Source: an uncultured Mailhella sp.
Lineage (GTDB): Bacteria; Desulfobacterota; Desulfovibrionia; Desulfovibrionales; Desulfovibrionaceae
Assembly: GCF_944324995.1 (NCBI RefSeq)
Contig: NZ_CALUYL010000001.1
Coordinates: 372,001-436,000, forward strand
Reading direction: 5' to 3'
DNA length: 64,000 nucleotides
The position numbers and the translations under genes are program-made. Below the pieces are notes generated by a model. It made no database searches and had not been told where the DNA came from. It worked only from the letters and a program-made list of their open reading frames with translations. Below are positions 34,343 through 44,700 of this stretch, in pieces. How positions within the stretch are numbered: position 1 is the first letter of the stretch; every line of letters starts with the position of its first letter.

Positions 34343-35665
34343 ATGACTCAGGCGAAACTTGATTGGGCCCATGCATGGCTCGGCGGCGTTGCCGACCGGC
34401 CTTCCGACGACTCCCGCTTCATCGAAAAGCTGAAGCAGGAGCTGCCGGTGCTTCCCTTCCTGGCGCTTCCCTTTGCGGAAGATCTCATTCATCAGCTTGA
34501 AATTCACGAAGAATTTCTGAAAAGTTTCAAGCACATGCTGCTGCTCGGCATCGGCGGTTCGGCGCTCGGCCCCCGTGCGCTTCAGCGCGCCTTCGCCCCC
34601 GGTCAGGACCGTCCCAACTACGACGGCCCCTGCCTGTGGATCGCCGACAACGTGCATCCCGAATGGCTCCAGGAACATCTGGACAAGCTGGTGCCCGAAG
34701 ACACGCTGGTGGTCGTGGTCAGCAAGTCCGGCGGCACCATCGAGACCATCGCCCAGTACCTCCTCGTGCTGCCCTGGCTGCAGAGCAAGCTTCCCGGCAC
34801 CTGGCAGGAACACCTGTTCGTGGTGACCGACGCCAATAAGGGCTTCCTGCGTGACGAGGTGGACAAGTACGCCCTGCGCTCCCTGCCCGTGCCGGACAAT
34901 CTCGGCGGCCGCTATTCCGTGCTCTCCGCCGTGGGCATGGTGCCGGCGGTGTTCCTCGGCATGGACTGGAGGGGCCTCATTCAGGGCGCCATTTCCGTGG
35001 GACGTCCGCTGGCGGAAAATCCCGACTCGCTGCTCGACCATCCCTCCTGGAAGCTCGCGCGCTGGGCCTGGCAGATGTCCGAAGCGGGCAAGAGTCAGGT
35101 GATCTACTTCTGCTACATTCCCGCCTGGTCCACGTTCGGCCCCTGGTTCTGTCAGCTCTGGGCGGAAAGCCTCGGCAAGGACGGCAAGGGCACCATGCCC
35201 ATTCCCGCCACCGGCGTCACCGATCAGCATTCCTTGCTTCAGATGTTCCTCGACGGCCCCAAGGACAAGATCTGCCTCTTCGTGAGCACACCCGCCAACA
35301 AGAGCCTGCTGCCCATGCCCACCAAGCTGCCCGAACAGTGGCAGTACCTGAAGGGTCACAGCTTCGGCGACATTCTCGACGCCGAAACCCTGGCCACCCG
35401 CGCCACCCTGGCGCAGAAGGACGTGCCCGTGGTGCATCTCGACATGCCCGATGAAAGCGCCTTCTCCGCCGGCAAGATGATGATGCTCCTTGAAGCCGCC
35501 ACCATCTTCACCGGCTGGCTCATGGGCATCAATCCCGTGGATCAGCCCGCCGTGGAAAACGGCAAGAAGCTCGCGCGCGCCCGCCTCGGCATGCCCGGCT
35601 CCGAAGAAGACGCGGCCAGACTGGCCCTGTTCACCGCCATTCCCTCGGAAACCATGAACTTCTAA
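34343..35665 (+). CDS. pgi: glucose-6-phosphate isomerase
   Basis: Interconverts glucose 6-phosphate and fructose 6-phosphate. 440 residues, the shorter bacterial form. Sugar-isomerase phosphate-binding loops: LLLGIGGSALGPRAL and VVVSKSGGTIETIAQYL; the VTDANKGFL segment and the region with PIPATGVTDQHSLLQ are family-typical. The ribosome-binding site is weak. It lies 24 bases after the aminotransferase gene, so the two are probably co-transcribed. A long hairpin follows. Confidence 0.95.
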   Translation: MTQAKLDWAHAWLGGVADRPSDDSRFIEKLKQELPVLPFLALPFAEDLIHQLEIHEEFLKSFKHMLLLGIGGSALGPRALQRAFAPGQDRPNYDGPCLWIADNVHPEWLQEHLDKLVPEDTLVVVVSKSGGTIETIAQYLLVLPWLQSKLPGTWQEHLFVVTDANKGFLRDEVDKYALRSLPVPDNLGGRYSVLSAVGMVPAVFLGMDWRGLIQGAISVGRPLAENPDSLLDHPSWKLARWAWQMSEAGKSQVIYFCYIPAWSTFGPWFCQLWAESLGKDGKGTMPIPATGVTDQHSLLQMFLDGPKDKICLFVSTPANKSLLPMPTKLPEQWQYLKGHSFGDILDAETLATRATLAQKDVPVVHLDMPDESAFSAGKMMMLLEAATIFTGWLMGINPVDQPAVENGKKLARARLGMPGSEEDAARLALFTAIPSETMNF

Positions 35666-35673
35666 TATCGGCA

Positions 35674-35729
35674 GCCGCGTCTGCAAAAGAGGCGAAATGC
35701 GCTTCTTTGCAGGCGCGGCGCATGTTTTT
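35674..35729 (+). terminator. probable pgi terminator
   Basis: Long imperfect inverted repeat (arms at 35674-35689 and 35705-35719, about 14 pairs), then a T5 run after six bases. It begins 8 bases after the pgi stop. Confidence 0.6.
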
Positions 35730-35837
35730 CACGCCCGCCGCCCCTCTCGGCGCGGTGCGGCAAACATCGTCTCCGGCCGAACGCCCGTCGCCGCGCGGCC
35801 TCCCCATTTTCCACGCCTCTTGCCCGAAGGAACGCCT

Positions 35838-37311
35838 ATGGATGACGCAAGTCAGAACAGCGCAGAAAACAAGCTGCCGTTCAATCTGGCCAAGTTCTTC
35901 TCCTACATCTCGCTGGTGCTGATTCTCATCTCCAGCGTCATCCTCACGCTTTTCATCGGCAGCACCATGAACCGCTCCATGCTGGAAAGTCAGGAGGAAT
36001 ACGCGCTGCTGCTCGCAGACAACATCAACCGCCAGATTTTCCGCAAGTTCACCCTGCCCGTCACCTACGCCTCGGGCCGCGTGGCGCTGTCCAATCCCGC
36101 GCAGTACAAGCTGCTCGACGAAGTCATTCAGTCGCAGCTGCACGGCCTGCAGCTCGAAAGCGTGCGCCTGTTCGACGATCACTACACCATCCTTTATTCC
36201 ACCGATCCCAGAGAAGTGCGCCGCACCGACATGTACACCGCCGGCATACCGCTGGTGTTTGAAGGCAAGCCCCATCACTTCGACGTGCTCTCCTCCATGC
36301 CCTACGCGCAGGCGCTCGTCACGCCGAACCTGCCCAAGGGCACCTTTCTGCTGCGCACCGTGTTCCCCCTCACCGTGGACACCGACTTCCAGGGCCTGCG
36401 GCTGCACGGTCAGCCCGTGCCCGTGCTCGGCGTGCTGGAAATCGTGCAGGACATGACCCCCCAGTACCGGGGCACCATCCGCTCGCAGTGGCTCATCATC
36501 ACGGGCTTTCTCATTTCCACGCTGATCCTGTTCTTCCTGCTGCACTTCGTGGCGCGCAAGGCCGAATTCACCCTGAGCCGCCGCATGGCCAGAAACCGTC
36601 AGCTCGAAGCCCAGCTGCATCAGGCGGAAAAACTCGCCAGCATGGGCCGCATGGTGGCCTCCATCGCCCATGAAATCCGCAATCCGCTGGGCATCATCCG
36701 TTCCAGCTCCGAATTTCTCATCCGCCGCCACAAGACGGAAGACGCCACCACCCAGGCCATGCTTTCCGCCATTTACGACGAATCGTGCCGCCTCGGCACC
36801 ACGGTGAACGATTTTCTCGACTACGCCAGACCGCGTCAGCCCCGTCAGGACGTGGTGAACATTCAGGACGTCATCAACAAGGCCATGGCCTTTCTCGGCG
36901 GCGAATTTCAGCGTCAGGGCATAGAGGTGCATGCCGCTCTTTCGCCCGACGTCACCGTGCTCGGCGACGCCGACCTGCTCTACCGCGCCTTCTACAACAT
37001 TCTGGCCAACGCGCAGCAGGCCATGCAGGGACCGGGAGAAATATTCATCGAAAGCTCCCTGCCCGCCGACGGCAAAATCACGCTCACGTTCCGCGACACG
37101 GGGCCGGGCTTCAGCGAAGACGCCCTGAACAAGGCCATGGATCCGTTCTTCACCACCAAGGACAACGGCACCGGCCTCGGCCTGCCCATCGTGCAGGCCA
37201 TCATTGACTCCCACGGCGGAACCATGAAACTCTCCAACGCTCAGCAGGGAGGCGCGCTCATCACCATCAGCTTCCCCGCGCGCAATTCGTCTGAAGAAAA
37301 AGGAATCAGTC

Positions 37312-37319
<8 letters not shown>
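35838..37319 (+). CDS. membrane sensor histidine kinase (NtrB/ZraS type)
   Basis: 493 residues from the ATG at 35838 (MDDASQNSAENK), after AAGGA. Order: TM1 about 23-43; a periplasmic sensing region about 44-217 with no cofactor motif I can identify; TM2 about 218-238; short coiled segment; HisKA domain with the phosphorylated His278 in SIAHEIRNPLGIIRSS; HATPase_c with NILANAQQAMQG, DTGPGFSEDAL and GTGLGLPIV. Its stop overlaps the regulator's start by 8 bases. Signal unknown. Confidence 0.93.
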
Positions 37320-38691
<1,372 letters not shown>

Positions 38692-38764
38692 TTCCGGGGC
38701 GAAGCCGCCGTCCGGCACAGGCAGGACGGTACGCCCTTCGCCCGACTTTTCAGGGTGAACGTTC

Positions 38765-38797
38765 AAGGCGGACATCGCAGGATGTCCGCCTTTTTTC
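38765..38797 (+). terminator. response regulator terminator
   Basis: Perfect AAGGCGGACATC / GATGTCCGCCTT stem with a 4-base loop, then TTTT; about 75 bases after the stop. Confidence 0.88.
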
Positions 38798-39257
38798 GAG
38801 CTGCATCGGGCCGCATCGGGCCGCGCTTGTTCGGGCGCACCCGCAGCCAAAGGCCGCCGTCGGGCGGATGCCGTGAGAATCTGCCGAGCCGCTCCGCCCG
38901 TACTTTCTGATTCATACCGCGAACGCCGGGCAGCCCCGAAATTTTGACCGCGAAAGCCTGCCGCAGCGTCCGCATGGCGTCAGTTTCTGACCTGCCTCCC
39001 TGAGCCGCGTCCGGGCAGCAGGCGTCTGCATGACTTCGGCCTCCGTTGCGGCAAACATCCCCAGTGTCCGAGCGAGTCCGCAGGCTTCCGGTCTCCAGAG
39101 CTGTGGCGCTGCTCCCTCCACTTTCCGGTCGCATCGCCTCCAGGGCACGGAACTTTTCGCGGCAAACAAGAAATAGCGACGAACAAGAAAATAAATGATT
39201 TCAACTCTAAAGCGCCTCCCTTTCAGCTCCCCACCCCGCAGGAAGGCCCGCCCTTGC
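38798..39257. other. gene-free spacer before parS
   Basis: 460 bases between the response-regulator terminator and the parS pair. No gene or RNA recognised; no classical DnaA boxes seen. GC-rich except the last 100 bases. Confidence 0.6.
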
Positions 39258-39277
39258 GATGTTTCACGTGAAACATC
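39258..39277. promoter_or_regulatory. parS: parS site 1
   Basis: TGTTTCACGTGAAACA at 39260-39275, extended to a 20-bp perfect palindrome. This is the canonical ParB-binding centromere sequence. Confidence 0.97.
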
Positions 39278-39286
39278 GCCGCACCT

Positions 39287-39304
39287 GTGTTTCACGTGAA
39301 ACAC
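39287..39304. promoter_or_regulatory. parS: parS site 2
   Basis: A second exact TGTTTCACGTGAAACA (39288-39303), 28 bp centre to centre from the first site and 62 bases before parA. Confidence 0.97.
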
Positions 39305-39307
39305 TCC

Positions 39308-39336
39308 TTGCTTTTCCCCATGCCTGCGTTTATGTA
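39308..39336 (+). promoter_or_regulatory. parA promoter abutting parS
   Basis: TTGCTT, 17-base spacer, TATGTA, directly after parS site 2. A ParB complex there could cover this promoter. Confidence 0.45.
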
Positions 39337-39365
39337 AAAAAGAAATCGGGAAAGGAGCTTGAATT

Positions 39366-40136
39366 TTGGCCAGAATCATTGCTGTCGCCAACCAGAAAGG
39401 CGGCGTGGGCAAAACCACCACGTCTGTCAACCTTTCCGCCTCTCTGGCTATCATGGAAAATCGTGTCCTGCTGGTGGATTGCGATCCGCAGGCGAACTCC
39501 ACCAGCTCGCTTGGCTTCGACCAGCAGAATCTTCCGCGCAACCTCTACACGGCCCTCTGCGGCACCTCCACGCTGGAAGAAACCCTGCTCCCCACGGCCA
39601 CGCCCTATCTCTCCCTGCTGCCTTCGTCCACCGACCTCGTCGGCATTGAAATAGAACTCGTCGATAAAATGGCCCGGGAATTCTATCTCGCCGATCTGCT
39701 CGGGCAGGTAGCCGACAACTACGACTACATCATCATCGACTGCCCGCCCTCCCTCGGGCTCATCACCATCAACACCCTGTGCGCCGCGCACGAAATTCTC
39801 ATTCCCCTGCAATGCGAATTCTTCGCGCTGGAAGGCATCGTCAAGCTGCTGCACACCTACGAACAGGTGCGCAAACGCCTCAACAAGGAACTCAAGATCC
39901 TCGGCGTGCTGCTCACCATGTACGATTCCCGCAACAAGCTCGCCCGGCAGGTCAAGGCGGAAGCCGAACGCTGCTTCCCCAAGCACATGTTCAAAACCGT
40001 CATTCCCCGCAACGTGCGCCTGTCCGAAGCCCCCAGTCACGGCAAGTCCATTCTGCACTACGACATCAAATCCAAGGGCGCGGAAGCCTATCTCGAACTA
40101 GCGCGCGAGGTCGTGCATAAAACGGCGCTGCCCTGA
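39366..40136 (+). CDS. parA: chromosome partitioning ATPase ParA (Soj)
   Basis: 256 residues; start codon is TTG at 39366, with AAAGGAG eight bases before it. Deviant Walker A KGGVGKTT at 11-18, DCDPQANSTSSLG, Walker B-like IIIDCPPSLGLITIN, and the C-terminal VIPRNVRLSEAPSHGKSI, all diagnostic. Binds ATP and non-specific DNA and carries ParB-parS complexes. It lies between two parS sites and parB, the usual origin-proximal layout. Confidence 0.97.
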   Translation: MARIIAVANQKGGVGKTTTSVNLSASLAIMENRVLLVDCDPQANSTSSLGFDQQNLPRNLYTALCGTSTLEETLLPTATPYLSLLPSSTDLVGIEIELVDKMAREFYLADLLGQVADNYDYIIIDCPPSLGLITINTLCAAHEILIPLQCEFFALEGIVKLLHTYEQVRKRLNKELKILGVLLTMYDSRNKLARQVKAEAERCFPKHMFKTVIPRNVRLSEAPSHGKSILHYDIKSKGAEAYLELAREVVHKTALP

Positions 40137-40311
40137 CGCAGGCGCGCCCTCGCCGCGACCTGCAAGCAACGCGCGGCACGGCGAATCAGCAACGCCTGTC
40201 CCTCGCCACTCTGCCCGGAAGTTTTCGCCTTCCGCCGTCACTCTGAACGCAAAACATTTTCCCGCCGCAGCCCTCTTTGCCTCTGAACAGGCTGCGATGA
40301 ACGGAGACGCC

Positions 40312-41217
40312 ATGAACATACCCGAACGCGGACTCGGTCGCGGACTCAGCTCCCTGCTCAGCTCCGCCATGGAAAACAGCAGCGAAGAGCCCAGAAAGCT
40401 GGCGCTCACGCAGCTTGTGCCCGGCAAAAATCAGCCCCGCAAGCACTTCGACAACAACGCCCTCGGCGAACTGGCGGCGTCCATCAGAAATCAGGGCGTC
40501 ATTCAGCCGCTTCTGGTGCGCCTGCTTCCCGGCATGCCGCAGCGCTACGAAATCGTGGCCGGTGAACGCCGCTGGCGCGCAGCCCGTATGGCCGGTCTCA
40601 CGGAAGTGCCCGTCATCGTCACGGAGTACACCGACAAGGAAGCCATGACCGTGGCCCTCGTGGAAAACCTGCAGCGGGAAGACCTCAACCCCATGGAAGA
40701 AGCCGAAGCCCTGCAGGCGCTGCGCGAAGCGCACGGCCTGAGTCAGGAAGAACTGGCCGAACAGCTCGGCAAAAGCCGCTCGGCCGTGGCCAACGCTCTG
40801 CGCCTGCTCCAGCTCTCCCCCGCCATGCAGGACTCCCTCGCCAAGGGAGACATCAGCGCCGGACACGCCCGCGCCCTGCTCTCCGTCGGCGATGCCACAC
40901 TGCGCGACGCCCTGCACGCCGCCGTGCTCCAGCATCACCTGTCCGTGCGCGAAACGGAATCCGCCGCCGACGTCTGCAAACGCACCGGCGCGCTGCCGGA
41001 AAAGCTCGCGCCCGGAAACCAGGCGCAGACGCCCCGCGCCGCCCGCGCCCCGAAACCGCAGATCATCAAAAATCTGCAAAGCCTCCTGCGGCAAAGCAGC
41101 GGCACCAAAGCCACCATCAGCGGCAACGAACAGCAGGGACGCATCCAGATTCCCTACGCCAGCCCCGAAGAACTGACCCGCATTCTCAGCCTGCTCGGCC
41201 TGAATGAAGAGAAATAA
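40312..41217 (+). CDS. parB: chromosome partitioning protein ParB (Spo0J)
   Basis: 301 residues; I prefer the ATG at 40312 (MNIPERGLGRGLSSLL), after GGAG, over one five codons earlier. N-terminal ParB/sulfiredoxin-like domain with the CTP-binding GERRWRAARMAG and ENLQREDLNP; HTH (LSQEELAEQLGKSRSAVANALRLLQL); C-terminal dimer region. ParB binds parS and slides as a CTP-dependent clamp, stimulating ParA. A 175-base gap separates it from parA. Confidence 0.97.
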   Translation: MNIPERGLGRGLSSLLSSAMENSSEEPRKLALTQLVPGKNQPRKHFDNNALGELAASIRNQGVIQPLLVRLLPGMPQRYEIVAGERRWRAARMAGLTEVPVIVTEYTDKEAMTVALVENLQREDLNPMEEAEALQALREAHGLSQEELAEQLGKSRSAVANALRLLQLSPAMQDSLAKGDISAGHARALLSVGDATLRDALHAAVLQHHLSVRETESAADVCKRTGALPEKLAPGNQAQTPRAARAPKPQIIKNLQSLLRQSSGTKATISGNEQQGRIQIPYASPEELTRILSLLGLNEEK

Positions 41218-41287
41218 AAAAGGGCAACAGGAAAGAGCGAGACTCCGCCCCGCGCACCGCATGGGATTTTCCCATGCCCTCTTGTTT

Positions 41288-41314
41288 GAGGGCGCGCCTT
41301 TTCGGCGCGCCCTC
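41288..41314 (+). terminator. parB-side hairpin
   Basis: GAGGGCGCGCC / GGCGCGCCCTC stem with a five-base loop, without a strong T-run; likely ends parAB with the next hairpin. Confidence 0.55.
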
Positions 41315-41321
41315 GATATTT

Positions 41322-41348
41322 AAAAAGGCCGCGGAACACACCGCGGCC
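41322..41348 (-). terminator. rsmB terminator
   Basis: GGCCGCGG / CCGCGGCC stem with a 6-base loop and a T5 run on the minus strand, 44 bases after the rsmB stop. Confidence 0.8.
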
Positions 41349-41391
41349 TGAAAAATGACAAGGGGAAAGAACGGCGCGCAAGCGCGTCCGC

Positions 41392-42777
41392 TCAGCTGAC
41401 TTTTCGGAGTATGGCCAGGAACAGGGCGTCCTGCCCCGGAAACAGAGGAAGAAAGCTCCGCTGCTCCACAAGGCGGCAGTCCCCGCTGCGAAGTTCCACG
41501 AAACGGGCGATCTGCGCTTCGTTTTCCTCGCGGTTCAAGGCGCAGGTCACGTAAAACAGCGCGCCGCCGGGAAGAAGATGTTCCCAGGCATGGCGGAGAA
41601 TGTCGGCCTGCGTGCGCACGGCTTCGGCAAGGCGCTCCGGGGAAAGACGCAGGCGCAGCTCGGCGTTTCTGGCTATCGTTCCCGTGCCGCTGCATGGAAC
41701 ATCCAATAATATCAACGGGAAAAATTCATTTATCTGCTGTGCGGCCGCGCATTGAAGCTGCGGCCACGGCAGCCCGAGGCGAAGCAGCGCGGCCTTGAGC
41801 TCCTCAAGGCGGAACGACGCCGGTTCGCCGGCGAGCGCCACATGCACGCCCTTTTCCAGCAGGGCCGTGGTTTTTCCGCCGCGCCCGCAGCAGGCGTCCC
41901 AGAGCGGCGCTTCTGCCAGTTTTTCGTCGGCAAGAATCCAGTCGGCCAGGTATTCGGCCACGAGCTGGGAGGACGCGCCCTGCCGCGTCAGATTGCCCTG
42001 CTTTTCAAAGGTCTCCAGAAGAGCCTGCTGCTTGGCCGCGTCCGGCCGGTTTCTGTCCAGCCCCTCGGCGGAAAAGCCGCCCTGCCCCACAGGCGCATAG
42101 CCTTTTTCCAGCCAGTGCTGCACCAGCATTTCGCCCCACGCCCGGGACAGGTTCGCCCGCCAGCACGGCGAAGGATGCGCAAGCGTGTTTTCTGCAAGGC
42201 GGCACGCTTCCTTCTCTCCGTACTGCGACGCCCACATGTCGACAAGCCACCGCGGCAGCGACGCCGCCGTTGCCGCGCCTTCCGCATCCAGCTCCTCGCG
42301 GGAAAGCGCCTCTTCCCTCCCGCGGATCGCCCCTCGAAGCTCCTCCGACGCGCGATCCACGGCGCGCAGCACGCCGTTGACCAGACCGCCCAGCCCCTGC
42401 CCGAAACGACGCCGTGCCAGATTGACCAGCTCGTTCACCGTGGCCCGGGCCGGAATGCCGTCCATGAAAAGAATCTCGTACGCGCCGAGCCGAAGCAGCA
42501 TGCGCACCTGAAACGAAAGCGCGTCCGGCTTTTTCAAAAATCCGGCCAGCGCCGCATCCAGCGCGGCATAACGACGCAGCACGCCATAGACCAGCTCGGA
42601 AAGCAGCGCGGCGTCACGCCCGTCGAGCGAGGCGGAGGCTCCGTACCGGGAAAGCATGACGGGCAGCGGCGTTCCGTCCTCGGGATGACGGAAGAGCTGA
42701 TGCAGAAGTTCCAGCGCGCCCTTCCGGGCTGCGGAAACCGACGGATTTTGAGACGTTTTTTTTGTTTTTTCGATCAT
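41392..42777 (-). CDS. rsmB: 16S rRNA (cytosine-967-C5) methyltransferase
   Basis: 461 residues from the ATG at 42777 (MIEKTKKTSQNPSVSA). N-terminal NusB-like RNA-binding domain (about 15-150) and C-terminal SAM-dependent methyltransferase. The nucleophilic Cys is in YVTCALN (412) and the second Cys in DVPCSGTGT (362). The SAM loop reads DACCGRGGKTT where the family usually has DACAAPGGKT. No good ribosome-binding site is visible at this start; a more upstream start is possible but yields non-family sequence. fmt lies just upstream, the common fmt-rsmB pairing. Confidence 0.93.
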   Translation of the reverse strand: MIEKTKKTSQNPSVSAARKGALELLHQLFRHPEDGTPLPVMLSRYGASASLDGRDAALLSELVYGVLRRYAALDAALAGFLKKPDALSFQVRMLLRLGAYEILFMDGIPARATVNELVNLARRRFGQGLGGLVNGVLRAVDRASEELRGAIRGREEALSREELDAEGAATAASLPRWLVDMWASQYGEKEACRLAENTLAHPSPCWRANLSRAWGEMLVQHWLEKGYAPVGQGGFSAEGLDRNRPDAAKQQALLETFEKQGNLTRQGASSQLVAEYLADWILADEKLAEAPLWDACCGRGGKTTALLEKGVHVALAGEPASFRLEELKAALLRLGLPWPQLQCAAAQQINEFFPLILLDVPCSGTGTIARNAELRLRLSPERLAEAVRTQADILRHAWEHLLPGGALFYVTCALNREENEAQIARFVELRSGDCRLVEQRSFLPLFPGQDALFLAILRKVS

Positions 42778-42931
42778 GGGCTTGTCGTGCGGCGTTTTCG
42801 CGCCGGAAAAAGGCTCCTGGCGCGTTTTTCGATTTTTTGCCGTGATGAAACGCAGAAAAGGCGGCCCGGCTCTCCGTTTTGTCAAAACGCGGTAAGCGGC
42901 ATCGACGCCGCCCACAAAAGAGTGGGCAAGA

Positions 42932-42949
42932 GAGCCCCGCTCTTCGGCC
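42932..42949. repeat. 18-bp recurring sequence, copy 2
   Basis: GAGCCCCGCTCTTCGGCC, about 40 bases past the fmt stop. The same 18-mer is at 62884-62901, and its inner 14-mer also occurs at 24886-24899. Confidence 0.6.
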
Positions 42950-42989
42950 GCGTCGGCGTTTTGCCTGAGCGGAGGGACAAGAACGGAGC

Positions 42990-43964
42990 CTATTCCTTGC
43001 CGCCCAGCATGCCGTACGGTTCGGCAAGGCCGCGCAGACGCCCGTTGCGGAAATCTGCGGCGCTCATGGTGGACTTGCCCGCCGGACGCAGGCGCGTGAT
43101 GCGGTAGGAACCGGAGCCGCAGGCGACGAGAAGCGCGTCGCCGTCCATGCCCATGAGCGTGCCGGGCGCGGCGTTCTGCGAGCTTTCCACTGGTTCGCCC
43201 GGCTCGATGCGGAGCATCACCGGCTCGCGGCCTTCCATGCGGAGCACGGTTTTGGCTCCGGGTGCGGGCGTGAGGCCGCGGATGATGTTGTGAATGCTCT
43301 TCGCGTCCTTCGACCAGTCGATATATTCCTCAGCCGCGGAAATCTTGGCCGCATGGGTCACGAGTTCCTCATTCTGCGGAACAAAGGCCGCTCTGCCCTC
43401 GGCGATCATGCCGAGCGCGCCGACCATGAGCTTTGCCCCGTGTTCGGCCAGCGTGTCGAACAGCGTGCCCGCCGTGTCGTCCGGCTCGATGCTCACCGCC
43501 TGCTGCAGAAGCATGGGGCCGGAATCGAGCCCGGCTTCCATTTTCATGATGGTCACGCCGGAAATGGCGTCGCCGTTCATGACGGCGCGCTGAATGGGCG
43601 CGGCCCCGCGGTACTGAGGAAGCAGGGAGCCGTGCACGTTGTACGGCCCGAGCATAGGAATATCGAGCACGCGCTGCGGCAAAAGCAGGCCGTAGGCCGC
43701 CACCACGAGCACGTCGGGCCTGAGATCGGCAAGGGCCTGCACGTCGGCGTCGTCGCGGAAATTGCGCGGCTGATACACGGGCAGGCCGAGCTGAAGCGCC
43801 AGTTCCTTGGCGGCGGAGGCCTTCAGCTTCTTGCCCCGCCCGGCGGGACGATCCGGCTGAGTATAGACGGCCACCACTTCGCCGCCTTCCCACGCGGCCA
43901 CGGCCTTGAGAATCACCGCCGCAAAATCCGGCGTGCCCATGAATACGATGCGCAGTTTCGACAT
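42990..43964 (-). CDS. fmt: methionyl-tRNA formyltransferase
   Basis: Formylates initiator Met-tRNA, giving fMet. 324 residues from the ATG at 43964 (MSKLRIVFMGTPDFA), after GGAG. The catalytic core NVHGSLLPQYRGAAPIQRAV contains the conserved Asn/His, with the tRNA-binding C-terminal domain after about 205. def, which removes the formyl group, lies 220 bases upstream, but a terminator separates them. rsmB follows. Confidence 0.96.
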   Translation of the reverse strand: MSKLRIVFMGTPDFAAVILKAVAAWEGGEVVAVYTQPDRPAGRGKKLKASAAKELALQLGLPVYQPRNFRDDADVQALADLRPDVLVVAAYGLLLPQRVLDIPMLGPYNVHGSLLPQYRGAAPIQRAVMNGDAISGVTIMKMEAGLDSGPMLLQQAVSIEPDDTAGTLFDTLAEHGAKLMVGALGMIAEGRAAFVPQNEELVTHAAKISAAEEYIDWSKDAKSIHNIIRGLTPAPGAKTVLRMEGREPVMLRIEPGEPVESSQNAAPGTLMGMDGDALLVACGSGSYRITRLRPAGKSTMSAADFRNGRLRGLAEPYGMLGGKE

Positions 43965-44118
43965 GTCAGCTCCATGACGGACAACAAAGGGGCTCGCGCG
44001 CCTTCGTGCATTTAAAAATGTTGTCGCTGCGCGGGCAGTTCGGCAAGAGCCCGACGTCAGCGTGGTCACACTGTACGGTCTATCAGTTTTTCCGTCCAGC
44101 CGGGACGGGCCCGAAAAA

Positions 44119-44146
44119 GAAAAAGGCCCGGACTTTCGTCCGGGCC
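44119..44146 (-). terminator. hisS-aspS-def terminator
   Basis: GGCCCGGA / TCCGGGCC stem with a 6-base loop, then T5C on the minus strand, 39 bases after the def stop. Confidence 0.88.
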
Positions 44147-44184
44147 CGGATGCTGAACAGACGGCGGGCGCAGGCCCGGCGCGG

Positions 44185-44697
44185 CTATCTTCTGCCCTTC
44201 CGTATTTTCTTGTCGTACAGAGAGCGCTTGAGATAGCTCAGGTAATCGATGAACAGCTTGCCGTCGAGATGATCGGTTTCATGCTGCATGCAGGCGCCGT
44301 AATAGCCTTCGCCTTCGATGTGAACGGGCTTGCCGTCCAGATCAAGGGCGTCGAGGGCCACGCGGCGGGGACGCTTCACCTTGGCGCGCAGATCGGGCAC
44401 GGAAAGGCAGCCTTCGTTTTCCTCGTGACCTTTGGGATCAAGCACCGTGACCACGGGATTGACGAACACCCGGAAATCCTGGGGCAGGTCGGGATCGTTC
44501 TTTTCCTGCGACACGTCGATGACCACCACGCGCTTGAGCACGCCGATCTGCGGCGCGGCAATGCCCACGCCGCCCACGGTGGTGAGGGTGTCGAGCAGAT
44601 CCTGCGCGAGGGCGCGGATGTCGTCGTTGATCTCGGCCACAGGTTCGCTGACCTTGGCGAGCGTGGGATCGGGATACTGAAGAACAGGACGAAGCAT
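44185..44697 (-). CDS. def: peptide deformylase
   Basis: Removes the N-formyl group from nascent proteins. 170 residues. The three motifs are GVGIAAPQIG, EGCLSVP (metal-binding Cys97) and QHETDHLDG (His139, Glu140, His143). The start at 44697 sits a few bases after the aspS stop, with CGGAG before it. End of the hisS-aspS-def transcript. Confidence 0.97.
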   Translation of the reverse strand: MLRPVLQYPDPTLAKVSEPVAEINDDIRALAQDLLDTLTTVGGVGIAAPQIGVLKRVVVIDVSQEKNDPDLPQDFRVFVNPVVTVLDPKGHEENEGCLSVPDLRAKVKRPRRVALDALDLDGKPVHIEGEGYYGACMQHETDHLDGKLFIDYLSYLKRSLYDKKIRKGRR

Positions 44698-44700
44698 GAT

